Shown: positions 46,316 to 55,119 of the stretch, one piece after another | Layout: every line of letters starts with the position of its first letter | Position numbering within the stretch: the first letter of the stretch is position 1 | Assembly (NCBI GenBank): GCA_002786165.1 | Contig: PEQK01000009.1 | Coordinates: 1-64,000 of the forward strand | Direction: 5' to 3' | From: Legionella sp. | Lineage (GTDB): Bacteria > Pseudomonadota > Gammaproteobacteria > Legionellales > Legionellaceae | Length of the DNA stretch: 64,000 nt | Program-made: the position numbers and the translations under genes | The notes under the pieces: generated by a model | What the model saw: only the letters and a program-made list of their open reading frames with translations | What the model was told of the DNA's origin: nothing | Databases searched by the model: none

Positions 46316-47623
46316 ATGATGACTGAGACTCAGTTTACTAAAAAGCATGTGCCTTTGGCCGAGCAATTGCGTCCTACGCAATTGGCGGAGGTGATTGGCC
46401 AAAAACATTTATTAGGCCCAGGAAAACCGTTGCAATTGGCTTTTGAATCGGGCCAATTACACTCGATGATTCTTTGGGGTCCTCCTGGTGTGGGTAAAAC
46501 AACTTTGGCGCGTTTGATGTCCAAAGCGTTTGACTGTGAATGGATAGCGCTGTCCGCGGTTCTTTCTGGCGTGAAGGATATTCGTGCTGCCATGGAGTTG
46601 GCTGAACAACATAAGCTGTTTCAGCAAAAAACCATTTTATTTATTGATGAAATTCATCGTTTTAACAAATCACAACAAGACGCTCTCTTGCCGTACACAG
46701 AATCAGGGTTGATCACCTTAATTGGTGCCACCACAGAAAATCCATCGTTTGAAGTCAATAGCGCTTTGTTATCCCGTACTCAAGTCCATGTATTAAAGTC
46801 TTTAATGGCAGAAGAATTGGCTTTATTGTTGCAGCGCGCCTGTCAAACGGTGCTGACCGATTTGCAGTTTGATGCAGATGCCGAAGCGTTGCTCATCGAG
46901 TATGCAGATGGTGATGCAAGACGTTTATTAAATTTATTGGAACATGTGAGTTTGGCGGTGAACAATCAGCAAGATGCTGTGATTTCAGTGGCTTTGCTGC
47001 AACATACTTTGACGGGAAATCTCCGACGTTTTGATAAAAAAGGCGATCATTTTTATGATCAAATATCCGCATTGCATAAATCAGTACGGGGATCTAACCC
47101 TGATGCCGCTTTATACTGGTTATGTCGGATGCTAGATGGTGGGGTAGAGCCTACTTATCTTGCCAGACGAATCGTGCGTATGGCTTGGGAAGATATTGGG
47201 TTGGCTGATCCCCGCGCAATGCAAATCGTCAATGATGCGGCAAGCACTTATGAACGCTTAGGATCACCAGAAGGTGAATTGGCTTTGGCACAAGCCGTAA
47301 TTTATTTGTCGATGGCGCCTAAAAGTAACGCTGGCTACAAGGCATTTAAACAAGCACAAGCTTTTGTAAAACAAGATAAATCTCGCGATGTTCCCATTCA
47401 TTTGCGTAATGCCCCAACGTCTTTATTACAAGAATTAGGTCATGGTAAAGACTATCGTTATGCGCATGATGAAACGCATGGCTATGCTGCCGGAGAGTCT
47501 TATTTCCCCGAGGGTATGACGAAGGTCGAGTGGTATCAACCCGTAGATCGTGGTTTAGAAATCAAAATTTCTGAAAAATTAGCTCAATTACGAATGCTTG
47601 ATAACAAAACGACCACGCGTTAA
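46316..47623 (+). CDS. rarA: Replication-associated recombination ATPase RarA (MgsA)
   Basis: A 435-residue AAA+ ATPase related to clamp-loader subunits and eukaryotic WRNIP1; it acts at stalled replication forks and binds SSB. Walker A is [13 protein letters not shown], Walker B is [16 protein letters not shown], sensor 1 is [14 protein letters not shown]. The C-terminal tetramerisation region starts with [25 protein letters not shown] at 46316 offers two starts three bases apart. It converges with the PspC gene by four bases. Confidence 0.95.
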   Translation: MMTETQFTKKHVPLAEQLRPTQLAEVIGQKHLLGPGKPLQLAFESGQLHSMILWGPPGVGKTTLARLMSKAFDCEWIALSAVLSGVKDIRAAMELAEQHKLFQQKTILFIDEIHRFNKSQQDALLPYTESGLITLIGATTENPSFEVNSALLSRTQVHVLKSLMAEELALLLQRACQTVLTDLQFDADAEALLIEYADGDARRLLNLLEHVSLAVNNQQDAVISVALLQHTLTGNLRRFDKKGDHFYDQISALHKSVRGSNPDAALYWLCRMLDGGVEPTYLARRIVRMAWEDIGLADPRAMQIVNDAASTYERLGSPEGELALAQAVIYLSMAPKSNAGYKAFKQAQAFVKQDKSRDVPIHLRNAPTSLLQELGHGKDYRYAHDETHGYAAGESYFPEGMTKVEWYQPVDRGLEIKISEKLAQLRMLDNKTTTR

Positions 47624-47838
47624 ATTTTATAATTTACCGGCACAATCAACCACATCACCAGATAAATTAAAATCGCTGATCCGCCCAAAAATAAGAAAAT
47701 CACAAAAAGCAGTCGAACCAACGTCGGGTCGATTTTAAAATAATAGGCTAGGCCTCCACATACACCCGCAAGCATTCTATTTTTAAATGAACGGTACAGT
47801 TGTTTATAGGTTTTTCCAGAGTCATGATCAAAGTCCAT
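47620..47838 (-). CDS. Small PspC-domain membrane protein
   Basis: A 72-residue protein with the PspC core: RMLAGVCGGLAYYFKIDPTLVRLLFVIFLFLGGSAILIYLVMWLIVP. Short PspC proteins sit in the inner membrane and respond to envelope stress; full PspC regulates pspA, but no psp genes are nearby. The end overlaps the rarA stop on the other strand by four bases. Confidence 0.85.
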   Translation of the reverse strand: MDFDHDSGKTYKQLYRSFKNRMLAGVCGGLAYYFKIDPTLVRLLFVIFLFLGGSAILIYLVMWLIVPVNYKI

Positions 47839-47907
47839 AAGATGCTCTTAACGAGTGATATGATGATATTGAATGATAAAGGTAATTAGGCTGTCAAGCT
47901 TTTATTA

Positions 47908-48378
47908 TTAGGTTTTCACATAAGGTGTTATTTTATCCCACAAATGAGGGTATTGAGCACGCAGTAGATCAGGCGTTCCCAAGAGCATATCATCATATTC
48001 AAATCCAGGTGATACCGCTTCACTTAATAAGCCAAACTCACCCGTAGTCAAGACAGACGCTTTCCAATATCCACCAGGTACTAATTGTTGTAACACATGC
48101 TCTTGCGAGATATCTGGACCTAGAATAAACGTCTCGAATAGCCCTGTTGGACTGATGGTAAAATAGGTGATGGGTGAGCCAATATGAAAATAATGCATGA
48201 TATCTGATTTATTTTTATGAAAATGACCAACAGGGCGATCATCGGTCAACATATAATAAATAGAGGACATGAGTGCATGAGCGTTGATTTTTAATGAAGA
48301 CTGATAGGTTCTAGCAAAATAACCACCTTCGATATGTTGCTCTAATTGCAATTGTTGTATCAACAAGGTCTTATTCAT
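47908..48378 (-). CDS. Cupin-fold protein, DUF985 family
   Basis: A 156-residue protein of the DUF985 cupin family: LEQHIEGGYFARTYQSS, IYYMLTDDRPVGHFHKNKSDIMHYFHIG, PGGYWKASVLTTGEFGLLSEAVSPGFEYDDM. Histidines in GHFHK suggest a metal site, but activity is unknown. The start at 48378 is used because an upstream extension to 48414 would run through the dispersed repeat. The repeat supplies its ribosome-binding sequence (AGAAGGAA). Confidence 0.85.
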   Translation of the reverse strand: MNKTLLIQQLQLEQHIEGGYFARTYQSSLKINAHALMSSIYYMLTDDRPVGHFHKNKSDIMHYFHIGSPITYFTISPTGLFETFILGPDISQEHVLQQLVPGGYWKASVLTTGEFGLLSEAVSPGFEYDDMLLGTPDLLRAQYPHLWDKITPYVKT

Positions 48379-48385
48379 AAAAATT

Positions 48386-48431
48386 CCTTCTCCCCTTGGG
48401 GAGAAGGTGCCCAAAGGGCGGATGGGGAGGC
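48386..48431. repeat. Dispersed palindromic repeat, copy 4
   Basis: CCTTCTCCCCTTGGGGAGAAG, then GTGCCCAAAGGGCGGATGGGGAGG. This is the most symmetrical copy: stem CTTCTCCCC/GGGGAGAAG plus GCCC/GGGC. It lies between ileS and the cupin gene. Confidence 0.75.
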
Positions 48432-48450
48432 AGGATAAGAGACAGAACCC

Positions 48451-51264
48451 TTACACATAGGCTCTAACTTCTCCTTTTTCATACAGATTATCCACACATC
48501 GAGAACAAATACCAGGGTATTGCTCATTGGTACCAACATCTGCTACATGATGCCAACAACGTTCACATTTTTTTTCATTGGTTTTTTTGACGGATAGGGC
48601 ATAACTGCCTTGTTCACCCACAAACCCTGTATCTGGCAATGTGTCGGTTGTTATTAAAGTGACTTTTGACGTTAAAAAGACAAAACGAAGCTCGTCCTTT
48701 AGCAAGTCTAAATATTTGGATGCTTCAGGTTGAGCATAAATCTCTACTTCAACTTCCAAAGATTGCGAGAATAATTTTTGATTGCGACCTTGTTCAATGG
48801 CTTTATTGATATCGGTTCTGATTTGTAAAATGAATTGCCAAAATTCTGCATCAAATTGAGTCTCTTCTGCTGGAAATAAATCAGGGTACCACGTTTCAGT
48901 GAACACATATTTACTATGTGCACCTGGGAGGTATTGCCATAATTCGTCTGCCGTAAAAGATAAAATAGGCGCAATCCATGGTATTAATGCTTGTAACAGA
49001 TGATAAAGCGCGGTTTGACAACTTCTGCGTGCGCGTGAATCCTGTTGCATGGTGTATTGTCTATCTTTGATGATCTCAAAATAAAATGCACCCATTTGGA
49101 TAGAGCAAAAATGCATGATATGTTTTAGGACTTTGTGAAATTGATAATTGTTATAATCTTCAAGAATTTTTTGTTGAGTCTGATAAGCAATATCAACTGC
49201 CCAGCGGTCTAAAGCGAGCATGTCTTCTTTGGCAACCAGATCAGTGCTGGGATCAAAATCATGTAAGCTTGACAACAAATAACGACCCGTATTACGAATA
49301 CGACGATACATATCGGAGATAGACTGTAAAATTTGTTTCGACAAGGTCATTTCTTTTGTGTATTCAGTAGAAGCTACCCACAAACGTAAAATATCTGCAC
49401 CATATTCATTGATGATGTCTGAAGGCTCAATACCATTACCCATAGATTTGGACATTTTATGGCCCGTACTATCGACTGTAAACCCATGGCTCACCACTTG
49501 CTTATAGGGTGCTTTTTTGGTCAGTGCTGTTGATAAAACCAAGGACGACATGAGCCAACCTCGATATTGATCAATCCCTTCAAGATAAAGATCAGATAAA
49601 TTGTGTTGAAATTCAGGCCTTTGTTTGACCACACTCAAATTAGTACAGCCTGATTCAAACCACACGTCTAAAACATCCGATACCTTTTCATATTGATCAG
49701 CGTCGTCACCCAAGAGTTCTTTGGGATCTAACGTCCACCAAACTTCGATCCCTGAGGTTCTGATGCGTTCTGCAACTTGTTGCATGATGCGTTGCATATC
49801 AGGATGGAGGGCTTGGGTTTGTTTGTGAATAAATAAACACATCGGAATACCCCAGGCTCTTTGCCTTGAAATACACCAGTCAGGCCTGTTTTCTGTCATT
49901 ATTTTCATGGTATTTCTACCACGCACTGGCATCCAATGAACGTCGTTGATTTGCTCAAGAACCGACTGACGTAAGTCATTACGACTGAGATCAATAAACC
50001 ATTGTGGCGTGGCTTTAAATATAATGGGTGTTTTGTGGCGCCAGCAATGCGGGTAACTATGGTTATAACGTTCGGATAAAAACAAACTTCCATTGTCTGT
50101 TAAAAGAGACAAAAGTGTTTGATTCGCTTGTGCAATGGTTTGATGTTCAATGTATTGCGTCCCTGGAATGAAGATACAATCACTCGATAATAAACTGGTG
50201 ACTTCTAGACCATAGGTTTGTCCAACGATATAATCGTCTTGACCGTGCGCAGGTGCGGTATGTACAGCGCCGGTGCCGGAGTCATCCGTTACGTGATCAC
50301 CAAGAATAATAGGAACTTGAACCGCATAAAAAGGATGGTTCACCAGTTCGTGTTCTAACGTAATCCCTTTACAAGTTCCAAGTACCTCATACTGCTCTAT
50401 ACTTTTCTTGTGCATCAGATCTTCAAGTAGTTTACTGGCAACAATGATTTTTTCTGCGTCAGGACCAAATTCGACAATAGCATATTCAATATCTGGATGC
50501 AGGGCCACGGCTTTATTGGCCGGCAGTGTCCAGATGGTTGTGGTCCAGATCAGTATCGAAAGATCACCCTCATCTTGTGGTAAATGTAATTTTTTATAAA
50601 TAGAGGCCTTGTCCGCCACTTTAAATTTGACGTAGACCGATGTTGATGTGATGTCCTCGTATTCTACCTCAGCTTCAGCTAGTGAAGAGCCGCAACTGGT
50701 ACACCAATTGACGGGCTTATTGCCTCTGACTATGTACCCTTGTTCAAGCAGTTGGGATAAAATCAAAACGTTTTCCGCTTCGATATTGTGATCCATCGTC
50801 AGATAAGGTTTTTCCCAGTCACCCATCAGCCCTAGGCGCTCAAAATCACGTTTTTGAATGCTGACTTGTTCTTGTGCGTATTGACGACAAGCTTGTTGAA
50901 ATTGATAGGGATTTTGTTTGTCTGCGGAAAATCCAAGTGCTTTTTCAACTTTTAATTCAATGGGCAAACCATGACAGTCCCAACCTGGAATAAAAGGCGT
51001 ATGAAATCCAGATAAGGTTTTGGATTTGACCACAATGTCTTTGATGACTTTGTTCAATGCGTGACCCAGATGAATATTGCCGTTGGCATAAGGAGGGCCA
51101 TCATGCAGAATAAACATGTTGTCAGGCGATTTGCTTGCGAGCATTTGCTCGTATAATTTATCTAATTTCCACTGTTCTAGCCTAGCAGGTTCGTTTTCAG
51201 CCAAATTGCCACGCATAGGAAAATCAGTGACAGGAAGATTCAAAGTATGTTTGTAATTATGCAC
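48451..51264 (-). CDS. ileS: Isoleucyl-tRNA synthetase
   Basis: A 937-residue class I synthetase. The ATP-site HIGH motif appears in PYANGNIHLGHALNK and KMSKS in GHKMSKSMGNGIEPSD. The editing domain has WTTTIWTLPANKAVAL and GTGAVHTAPAHGQDDY. The C-terminal zinc knuckle has CERCWHHV and CSRCVDNL, typical of bacterial type 1 IleRS (mupirocin-sensitive class). The start is GTG 51264 (protein MHNYKHTLNLPVT...). It is not followed by lspA here, unlike the E. coli order. Confidence 0.97.
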   Translation of the reverse strand: MHNYKHTLNLPVTDFPMRGNLAENEPARLEQWKLDKLYEQMLASKSPDNMFILHDGPPYANGNIHLGHALNKVIKDIVVKSKTLSGFHTPFIPGWDCHGLPIELKVEKALGFSADKQNPYQFQQACRQYAQEQVSIQKRDFERLGLMGDWEKPYLTMDHNIEAENVLILSQLLEQGYIVRGNKPVNWCTSCGSSLAEAEVEYEDITSTSVYVKFKVADKASIYKKLHLPQDEGDLSILIWTTTIWTLPANKAVALHPDIEYAIVEFGPDAEKIIVASKLLEDLMHKKSIEQYEVLGTCKGITLEHELVNHPFYAVQVPIILGDHVTDDSGTGAVHTAPAHGQDDYIVGQTYGLEVTSLLSSDCIFIPGTQYIEHQTIAQANQTLLSLLTDNGSLFLSERYNHSYPHCWRHKTPIIFKATPQWFIDLSRNDLRQSVLEQINDVHWMPVRGRNTMKIMTENRPDWCISRQRAWGIPMCLFIHKQTQALHPDMQRIMQQVAERIRTSGIEVWWTLDPKELLGDDADQYEKVSDVLDVWFESGCTNLSVVKQRPEFQHNLSDLYLEGIDQYRGWLMSSLVLSTALTKKAPYKQVVSHGFTVDSTGHKMSKSMGNGIEPSDIINEYGADILRLWVASTEYTKEMTLSKQILQSISDMYRRIRNTGRYLLSSLHDFDPSTDLVAKEDMLALDRWAVDIAYQTQQKILEDYNNYQFHKVLKHIMHFCSIQMGAFYFEIIKDRQYTMQQDSRARRSCQTALYHLLQALIPWIAPILSFTADELWQYLPGAHSKYVFTETWYPDLFPAEETQFDAEFWQFILQIRTDINKAIEQGRNQKLFSQSLEVEVEIYAQPEASKYLDLLKDELRFVFLTSKVTLITTDTLPDTGFVGEQGSYALSVKKTNEKKCERCWHHVADVGTNEQYPGICSRCVDNLYEKGEVRAYV

Positions 51265-51459
51265 GACATGAGCCTTTTATGAACTAAGTAATGGTTAGTT
51301 TTGTTTAAATTGAGTATTATACATGGATACGGTCTGCTTTTCTTCTCAGGAGAGCGTATAGATGCTCAATCCAGCAGTTAAAGCTGTTAGAAAATTAATC
51401 TAAATTGATATATATGTCAAGAAATCCACGCACAATGTGTGACTTGAAGAAGGTGCAAT

Positions 51460-52269
51460 ATGACGACAATTCCACAGCAGCAGGCTCATTGGCTTATTTT
51501 TCAAAATGATGCATTGGTAGTATGGCGTGACAGTGAGGGATTGCCAAATGACCAAGACATTGTTGCGATAAAACCATATCTTATTCGACAGTTTAGCCTA
51601 GGCTTATGGAACAACGTTGACTATTATTGTGCTGAAATAGATCAAGGTTGCTCGATATCTGAAGGGCTGCAAACTCTGCCATTACGTCAAGCGTTGGCTA
51701 TTTTACAGGATGAAACTTATAGTTTGGGTGTGAAAGCTCATTCTGTACTGACTTGGGATAAAAATCATCGCTTTTGTGGTCGATGTGGCGGGCATACGGC
51801 CCATCAACACAAAGGATTTGAACGCACCTGCCCTGAGTGTGAATTGAGTTTTTTTCCTAGAATATCGCCTTCTATTATTGTATTGATTAAAAAAGGCGAT
51901 CACCTTTTGATGGCAAGAAGCCCTCATTTTTTACCAGGCGTCTATGGTTTGATCGCAGGATTTGTTGAGCCGGGAGAGCGTCTTGAAGAAACCGTTCATC
52001 GTGAAGTGCTAGAGGAAGTGGGGATTCAAATTAAAAATCTAGTGTATGCCTGTTCTCAACCTTGGCCATTTCCTGATTCTTTGATGATCGCCTTTACAGC
52101 CGATTATGCTGGCGGCGAGATTGTGATTGATGATGATGAAATTGAAGCAGCGGGTTGGTATAAATATGATGATTTACCAGGACGACCCTCGGTAGCCACA
52201 AGTGTGGCTGCCAAATTAATTGATGCGTTTGTTGCGAGTTTTGAACATCATGAAGCTGATGTGATTTGA
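51460..52269 (+). CDS. nudC: NAD-capped RNA hydrolase / NADH pyrophosphatase NudC
   Basis: A 269-residue Nudix enzyme that cleaves NADH and removes NAD caps from RNA. A zinc site CGRCGGHT ... CPECEL separates the N-terminal domain from the Nudix fold. The Nudix box is intact: GFVEPGERLEETVHREVLEEVGI. The NudC-specific SQPWPFPDSLM is present. AAGGTG lies 7 bases before the ATG. It diverges from ileS. Confidence 0.95.
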   Translation: MTTIPQQQAHWLIFQNDALVVWRDSEGLPNDQDIVAIKPYLIRQFSLGLWNNVDYYCAEIDQGCSISEGLQTLPLRQALAILQDETYSLGVKAHSVLTWDKNHRFCGRCGGHTAHQHKGFERTCPECELSFFPRISPSIIVLIKKGDHLLMARSPHFLPGVYGLIAGFVEPGERLEETVHREVLEEVGIQIKNLVYACSQPWPFPDSLMIAFTADYAGGEIVIDDDEIEAAGWYKYDDLPGRPSVATSVAAKLIDAFVASFEHHEADVI

Positions 52270-52385
52270 TCTGCTAAAACCCTAGTGTTTGATTTTAAAT
52301 TCAAATATAATCCATAGTGACCAAAAAATACAAAAACATGGATGTGATTCCCCTTTGATACCTATCACTTAAAAGAGAATGCTTC

Positions 52386-52892
52386 ATGACCTTATATTGC
52401 TTACATACACGGATTATTCCTTTATTATTAATTGTTTCTATGTTGTGTAGTTGCATATTTCCACAGCATTATGCTGATGGCGTGATAACTGCGACCCAAG
52501 AAATCCCCAATACTTATTCAATGAAACATCGTGTTTTCCAAGATACAGCTACCTTTGGTAGGGCGAGTGCTGTTGCAGGCGGTGTTATTGGTGGTGTGTG
52601 TTTTGGTGCGTTAGGCGGCTTGATAAGTGGTAATCCTTTATTTGCAGGTATAGCAAGTGTGGTGGGCGTGGGAGCAGGGGCATTGAGCATGGGATTGATA
52701 GGCATTACAGCGGGCGCTGGTGTTGGTCTAAGCCGTGGATACATCAATTCACATGCGATTCAATACGAGTACACCGTCCAATCTTTGGACAAAGGCATAT
52801 TCAATATCAAACAATATTCTTCGCCGATCCCTGTGAATACCAAGGTCAAGATATTACGACAAAATGACCGCTTGTTTATTCGAAAAAAGTGA
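52386..52892 (+). CDS. Glycine-zipper envelope protein, possible lipoprotein
   Basis: A 168-residue protein. A signal sequence IIPLLLIVSMLCSC ends in a degenerate lipobox, so lipid attachment at Cys is possible but not certain. Residues 58-120 are a glycine- and alanine-rich double hydrophobic stretch (AVAGGVIGGVCFGALGG, GVGAGALSMGLIGITAGAGVG) of the glycine-zipper kind seen in SlyB/OmpA-like proteins. The C-terminal 45 residues look like a small beta domain. The function is unknown. Confidence 0.6.
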   Translation: MTLYCLHTRIIPLLLIVSMLCSCIFPQHYADGVITATQEIPNTYSMKHRVFQDTATFGRASAVAGGVIGGVCFGALGGLISGNPLFAGIASVVGVGAGALSMGLIGITAGAGVGLSRGYINSHAIQYEYTVQSLDKGIFNIKQYSSPIPVNTKVKILRQNDRLFIRKK

Positions 52893-52964
52893 AGCAGCGT
52901 ATGAGTTTGGTGCTTCAAACACTGCTTCGCAAAGATGGTTTATAGGGTTAACATACTTGCAACC

Positions 52965-52987
52965 CTTCGAGCTTTCATCCAGGCTAC
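52965..52987. repeat. Degenerate arm of the GTAGCCTTGATG palindrome family
   Basis: CTTTCATCCAGGCTACA resembles the right arm of the element at 43043-43054 (CTTCATCAAGGCTACA) with one substitution and one shift. No matching left arm is clear. It lies between two accessory genes. Confidence 0.35.
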
Positions 52988-52993
52988 AATATA

Positions 52994-53578
52994 TTATACG
53001 GCATAGGCTCTGGCAGTAGGAAGCCCAGATAAATCAGCATTGGATGAATCCACTACCTCTGCAGTCGCCCATGGTGTCATCTCAATCTTTTCTTGGAATA
53101 GACCACAAGATTGCATGAGTCTACTGATATAACTAGAATTTTCTGTGGGTCTTTCGACCAACTGAGGTTGCTCATTATTCACATATTGACCTAATTTATA
53201 AAGGCCATATCCAAGCAATAATAAAGCAGCGCCGGCTGCCCAACCACCCGCTATCCATGTGGCCACATAGGATACATCCAGAGCGACAGCCAATATTGCA
53301 GCTGCGATACTTACGAGAGGAGATAGTAATAAAAGAATGAGAGGATGTGTGTTGTTGCTGACCAAATCCCAAAGTAAATAAGTAGATAAAAGTCTGATGC
53401 CAGATCCGGCTGGATTGCGATTGTTACTATTAGCTGCTTCATTGGCTTGCTTTATCATGGCAATAATGAATACGACATCTAGAATGATTGTGGCACTAGC
53501 AGCCATAATAAATAAGGTGGCACCACCAGCAATCATACAGTATTGGCCGGATTTTTTAATAGTATTACCAGTCGACAT
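52994..53578 (-). CDS. Hypothetical membrane protein, 194 aa
   Basis: A protein with three to four hydrophobic segments at about residues 13-40, 62-82, 84-104 and 108-128. The last 60 residues are polar and presumably cytosolic (ENSSYISRLMQSCGLFQEKIEMTP). There is no signal peptide and no family I recognise. It opens the accessory island together with the divergent glycine-zipper gene. Possible membrane-inserted effector; the evidence is only its position and layout. Confidence 0.5.
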   Translation of the reverse strand: MSTGNTIKKSGQYCMIAGGATLFIMAASATIILDVVFIIAMIKQANEAANSNNRNPAGSGIRLLSTYLLWDLVSNNTHPLILLLLSPLVSIAAAILAVALDVSYVATWIAGGWAAGAALLLLGYGLYKLGQYVNNEQPQLVERPTENSSYISRLMQSCGLFQEKIEMTPWATAEVVDSSNADLSGLPTARAYAV

Positions 53579-53696
53579 ACACTTCTCCTAGGATAAAATC
53601 GCGCTCACTATAGCGCTTTTTGTATAAAAAGTGAATTTTTTACAAAGATTAAAAGGAGATTGATTCTAAAATTGAACGCTTCGACAAGTTATCGCC

Positions 53697-54959
53697 TTAA
53701 GATATAGGGCAACAAGTGGGTGGGTTTTTATCATTATATAGTGTTTCTGTTAAATTTCCGGCCATTTCTGCCAAATCTTTTTTCTGATGCTCTGGCACAT
53801 GACACCACTCAGGCCCTTCTTGGGGGTTGCTAAAAATGGAAAGGGTACGGTGCGTATCTTTAGGGGTAATATAATGGTTTAAAATTTCACTACGCTCGAT
53901 GCCTTCTTTAATAACCTGCACCAAAGAATGAGTGTCATACCCATCAAATTTATTGGGATCATCAATTAGTGCGGGAAGAAAATCGTTTTGGATTAATAAA
54001 ACATTTAAAAAAACCATGCAAAAAGTTCTGCAATTCATATCCTGAAAGGGGTGCATTTGCTCAAGACGCCGGATGGTGTCCGCGATAATATATAATTTTT
54101 CATCATCATGAAGATTGTCAGCATTAAGCTGCTTATAACACTGATCTAAAATGGTAGAGATGTCTTCTTCGATAGCATGATGTAATTTGTCTATCAACGC
54201 ATTAAATCGTTTCACATTTTTCTTATCTAAAAAATTATCGGTATCCCAATAGGTGATATATGATTGAATCAACTCGGAAAAATTAACGTCTTGAGAATTT
54301 AAAACTCGGTTTAGGAAAGGTTCTTTTTTATTTGTTTGATAAAAAGTTTGTTTTAAGTCCGGATATTTTGAAAAAAATCCCGTAAGAATCCCAGGGTATA
54401 CAAGGTATCCGATTTCATTGATAAAAGACGTTTCTTCTTCCGTTAAATCACCTGAAAAGGCATGAAAAATGAGGAGTTGCTTTTCTTTAAGATATGTAAA
54501 CCATGTTTCTAAACTTGGATGTTGCTCTTTTTCAGCGAATTCAGTGTAAGTCAGTGAGGGTGAAATACGTTTGGCTTTAGCAAATCCGGGCTCCATTTCC
54601 GTACGGTATTGATTGATAAAGTAGAGTGTTCCCGCTTCTGTTGCATTTTGATTTGTTACATAAAAATAAGTTTGAAATACCCTGAACTCCCCTCGAACAA
54701 ATACTCCGGGATGATGAGAGGCGCATATGTTTTGAATGGTTTTAAAATCTTTGCTGGATAATTTTTTTTTCTGACTTATCCAAGGAATTGCTCGTGCATA
54801 AGCATTTAATACTGTTTTGATTGAACCAGGTTCAATTTCTTCCCACTTTTTTACGGCTTGATCCCCAAACCGTTCTTGTCTTTGCCAATCAAGCGTATAA
54901 CGATGTAATTGCTCTGGCGCTTCTTCCGCTAATTTATGCCAGAATTCTAAACCTTTCAT
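53697..54959 (-). CDS. Protein with degenerate Fic-like motif and C-terminal CaaX box; candidate effector
   Basis: A 420-residue protein without signal peptide. Residues 303-311 are HPFQDMNCR, which matches the HxFx(D/E)xNxR part of the Fic motif but lacks the glycines of the usual GNGR. Flanking sequence (IADTIRRLEQM before, FCMVFLNVLLIQNDFLPALIDDPNKFDGYD after) fits the helices of a Fic-like fold. Fic enzymes transfer AMP or other groups to proteins. The C-terminus is TCCPIS, so Cys417 with P, I and S forms a CaaX box, and Cys416 could be palmitoylated. This suggests lipid anchoring inside a host cell. Catalytic activity is doubtful without GNG. Confidence 0.65.
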   Translation of the reverse strand: MKGLEFWHKLAEEAPEQLHRYTLDWQRQERFGDQAVKKWEEIEPGSIKTVLNAYARAIPWISQKKKLSSKDFKTIQNICASHHPGVFVRGEFRVFQTYFYVTNQNATEAGTLYFINQYRTEMEPGFAKAKRISPSLTYTEFAEKEQHPSLETWFTYLKEKQLLIFHAFSGDLTEEETSFINEIGYLVYPGILTGFFSKYPDLKQTFYQTNKKEPFLNRVLNSQDVNFSELIQSYITYWDTDNFLDKKNVKRFNALIDKLHHAIEEDISTILDQCYKQLNADNLHDDEKLYIIADTIRRLEQMHPFQDMNCRTFCMVFLNVLLIQNDFLPALIDDPNKFDGYDTHSLVQVIKEGIERSEILNHYITPKDTHRTLSIFSNPQEGPEWCHVPEHQKKDLAEMAGNLTETLYNDKNPPTCCPIS

Positions 54960-55119
54960 GCGGAGCTCTTTGGTATATAGATATTATAATCTATAGTATA
55001 GCCCATAATGCTTGTTTTTAATTAAATCAGACCAAAATATACCGATATGCTTGTTTGGTGGTCCATTGCGTTTGCAGTTACTGATCTATGAGCGTAGTTT
55101 GAAAACAGCTGCCACAGCA

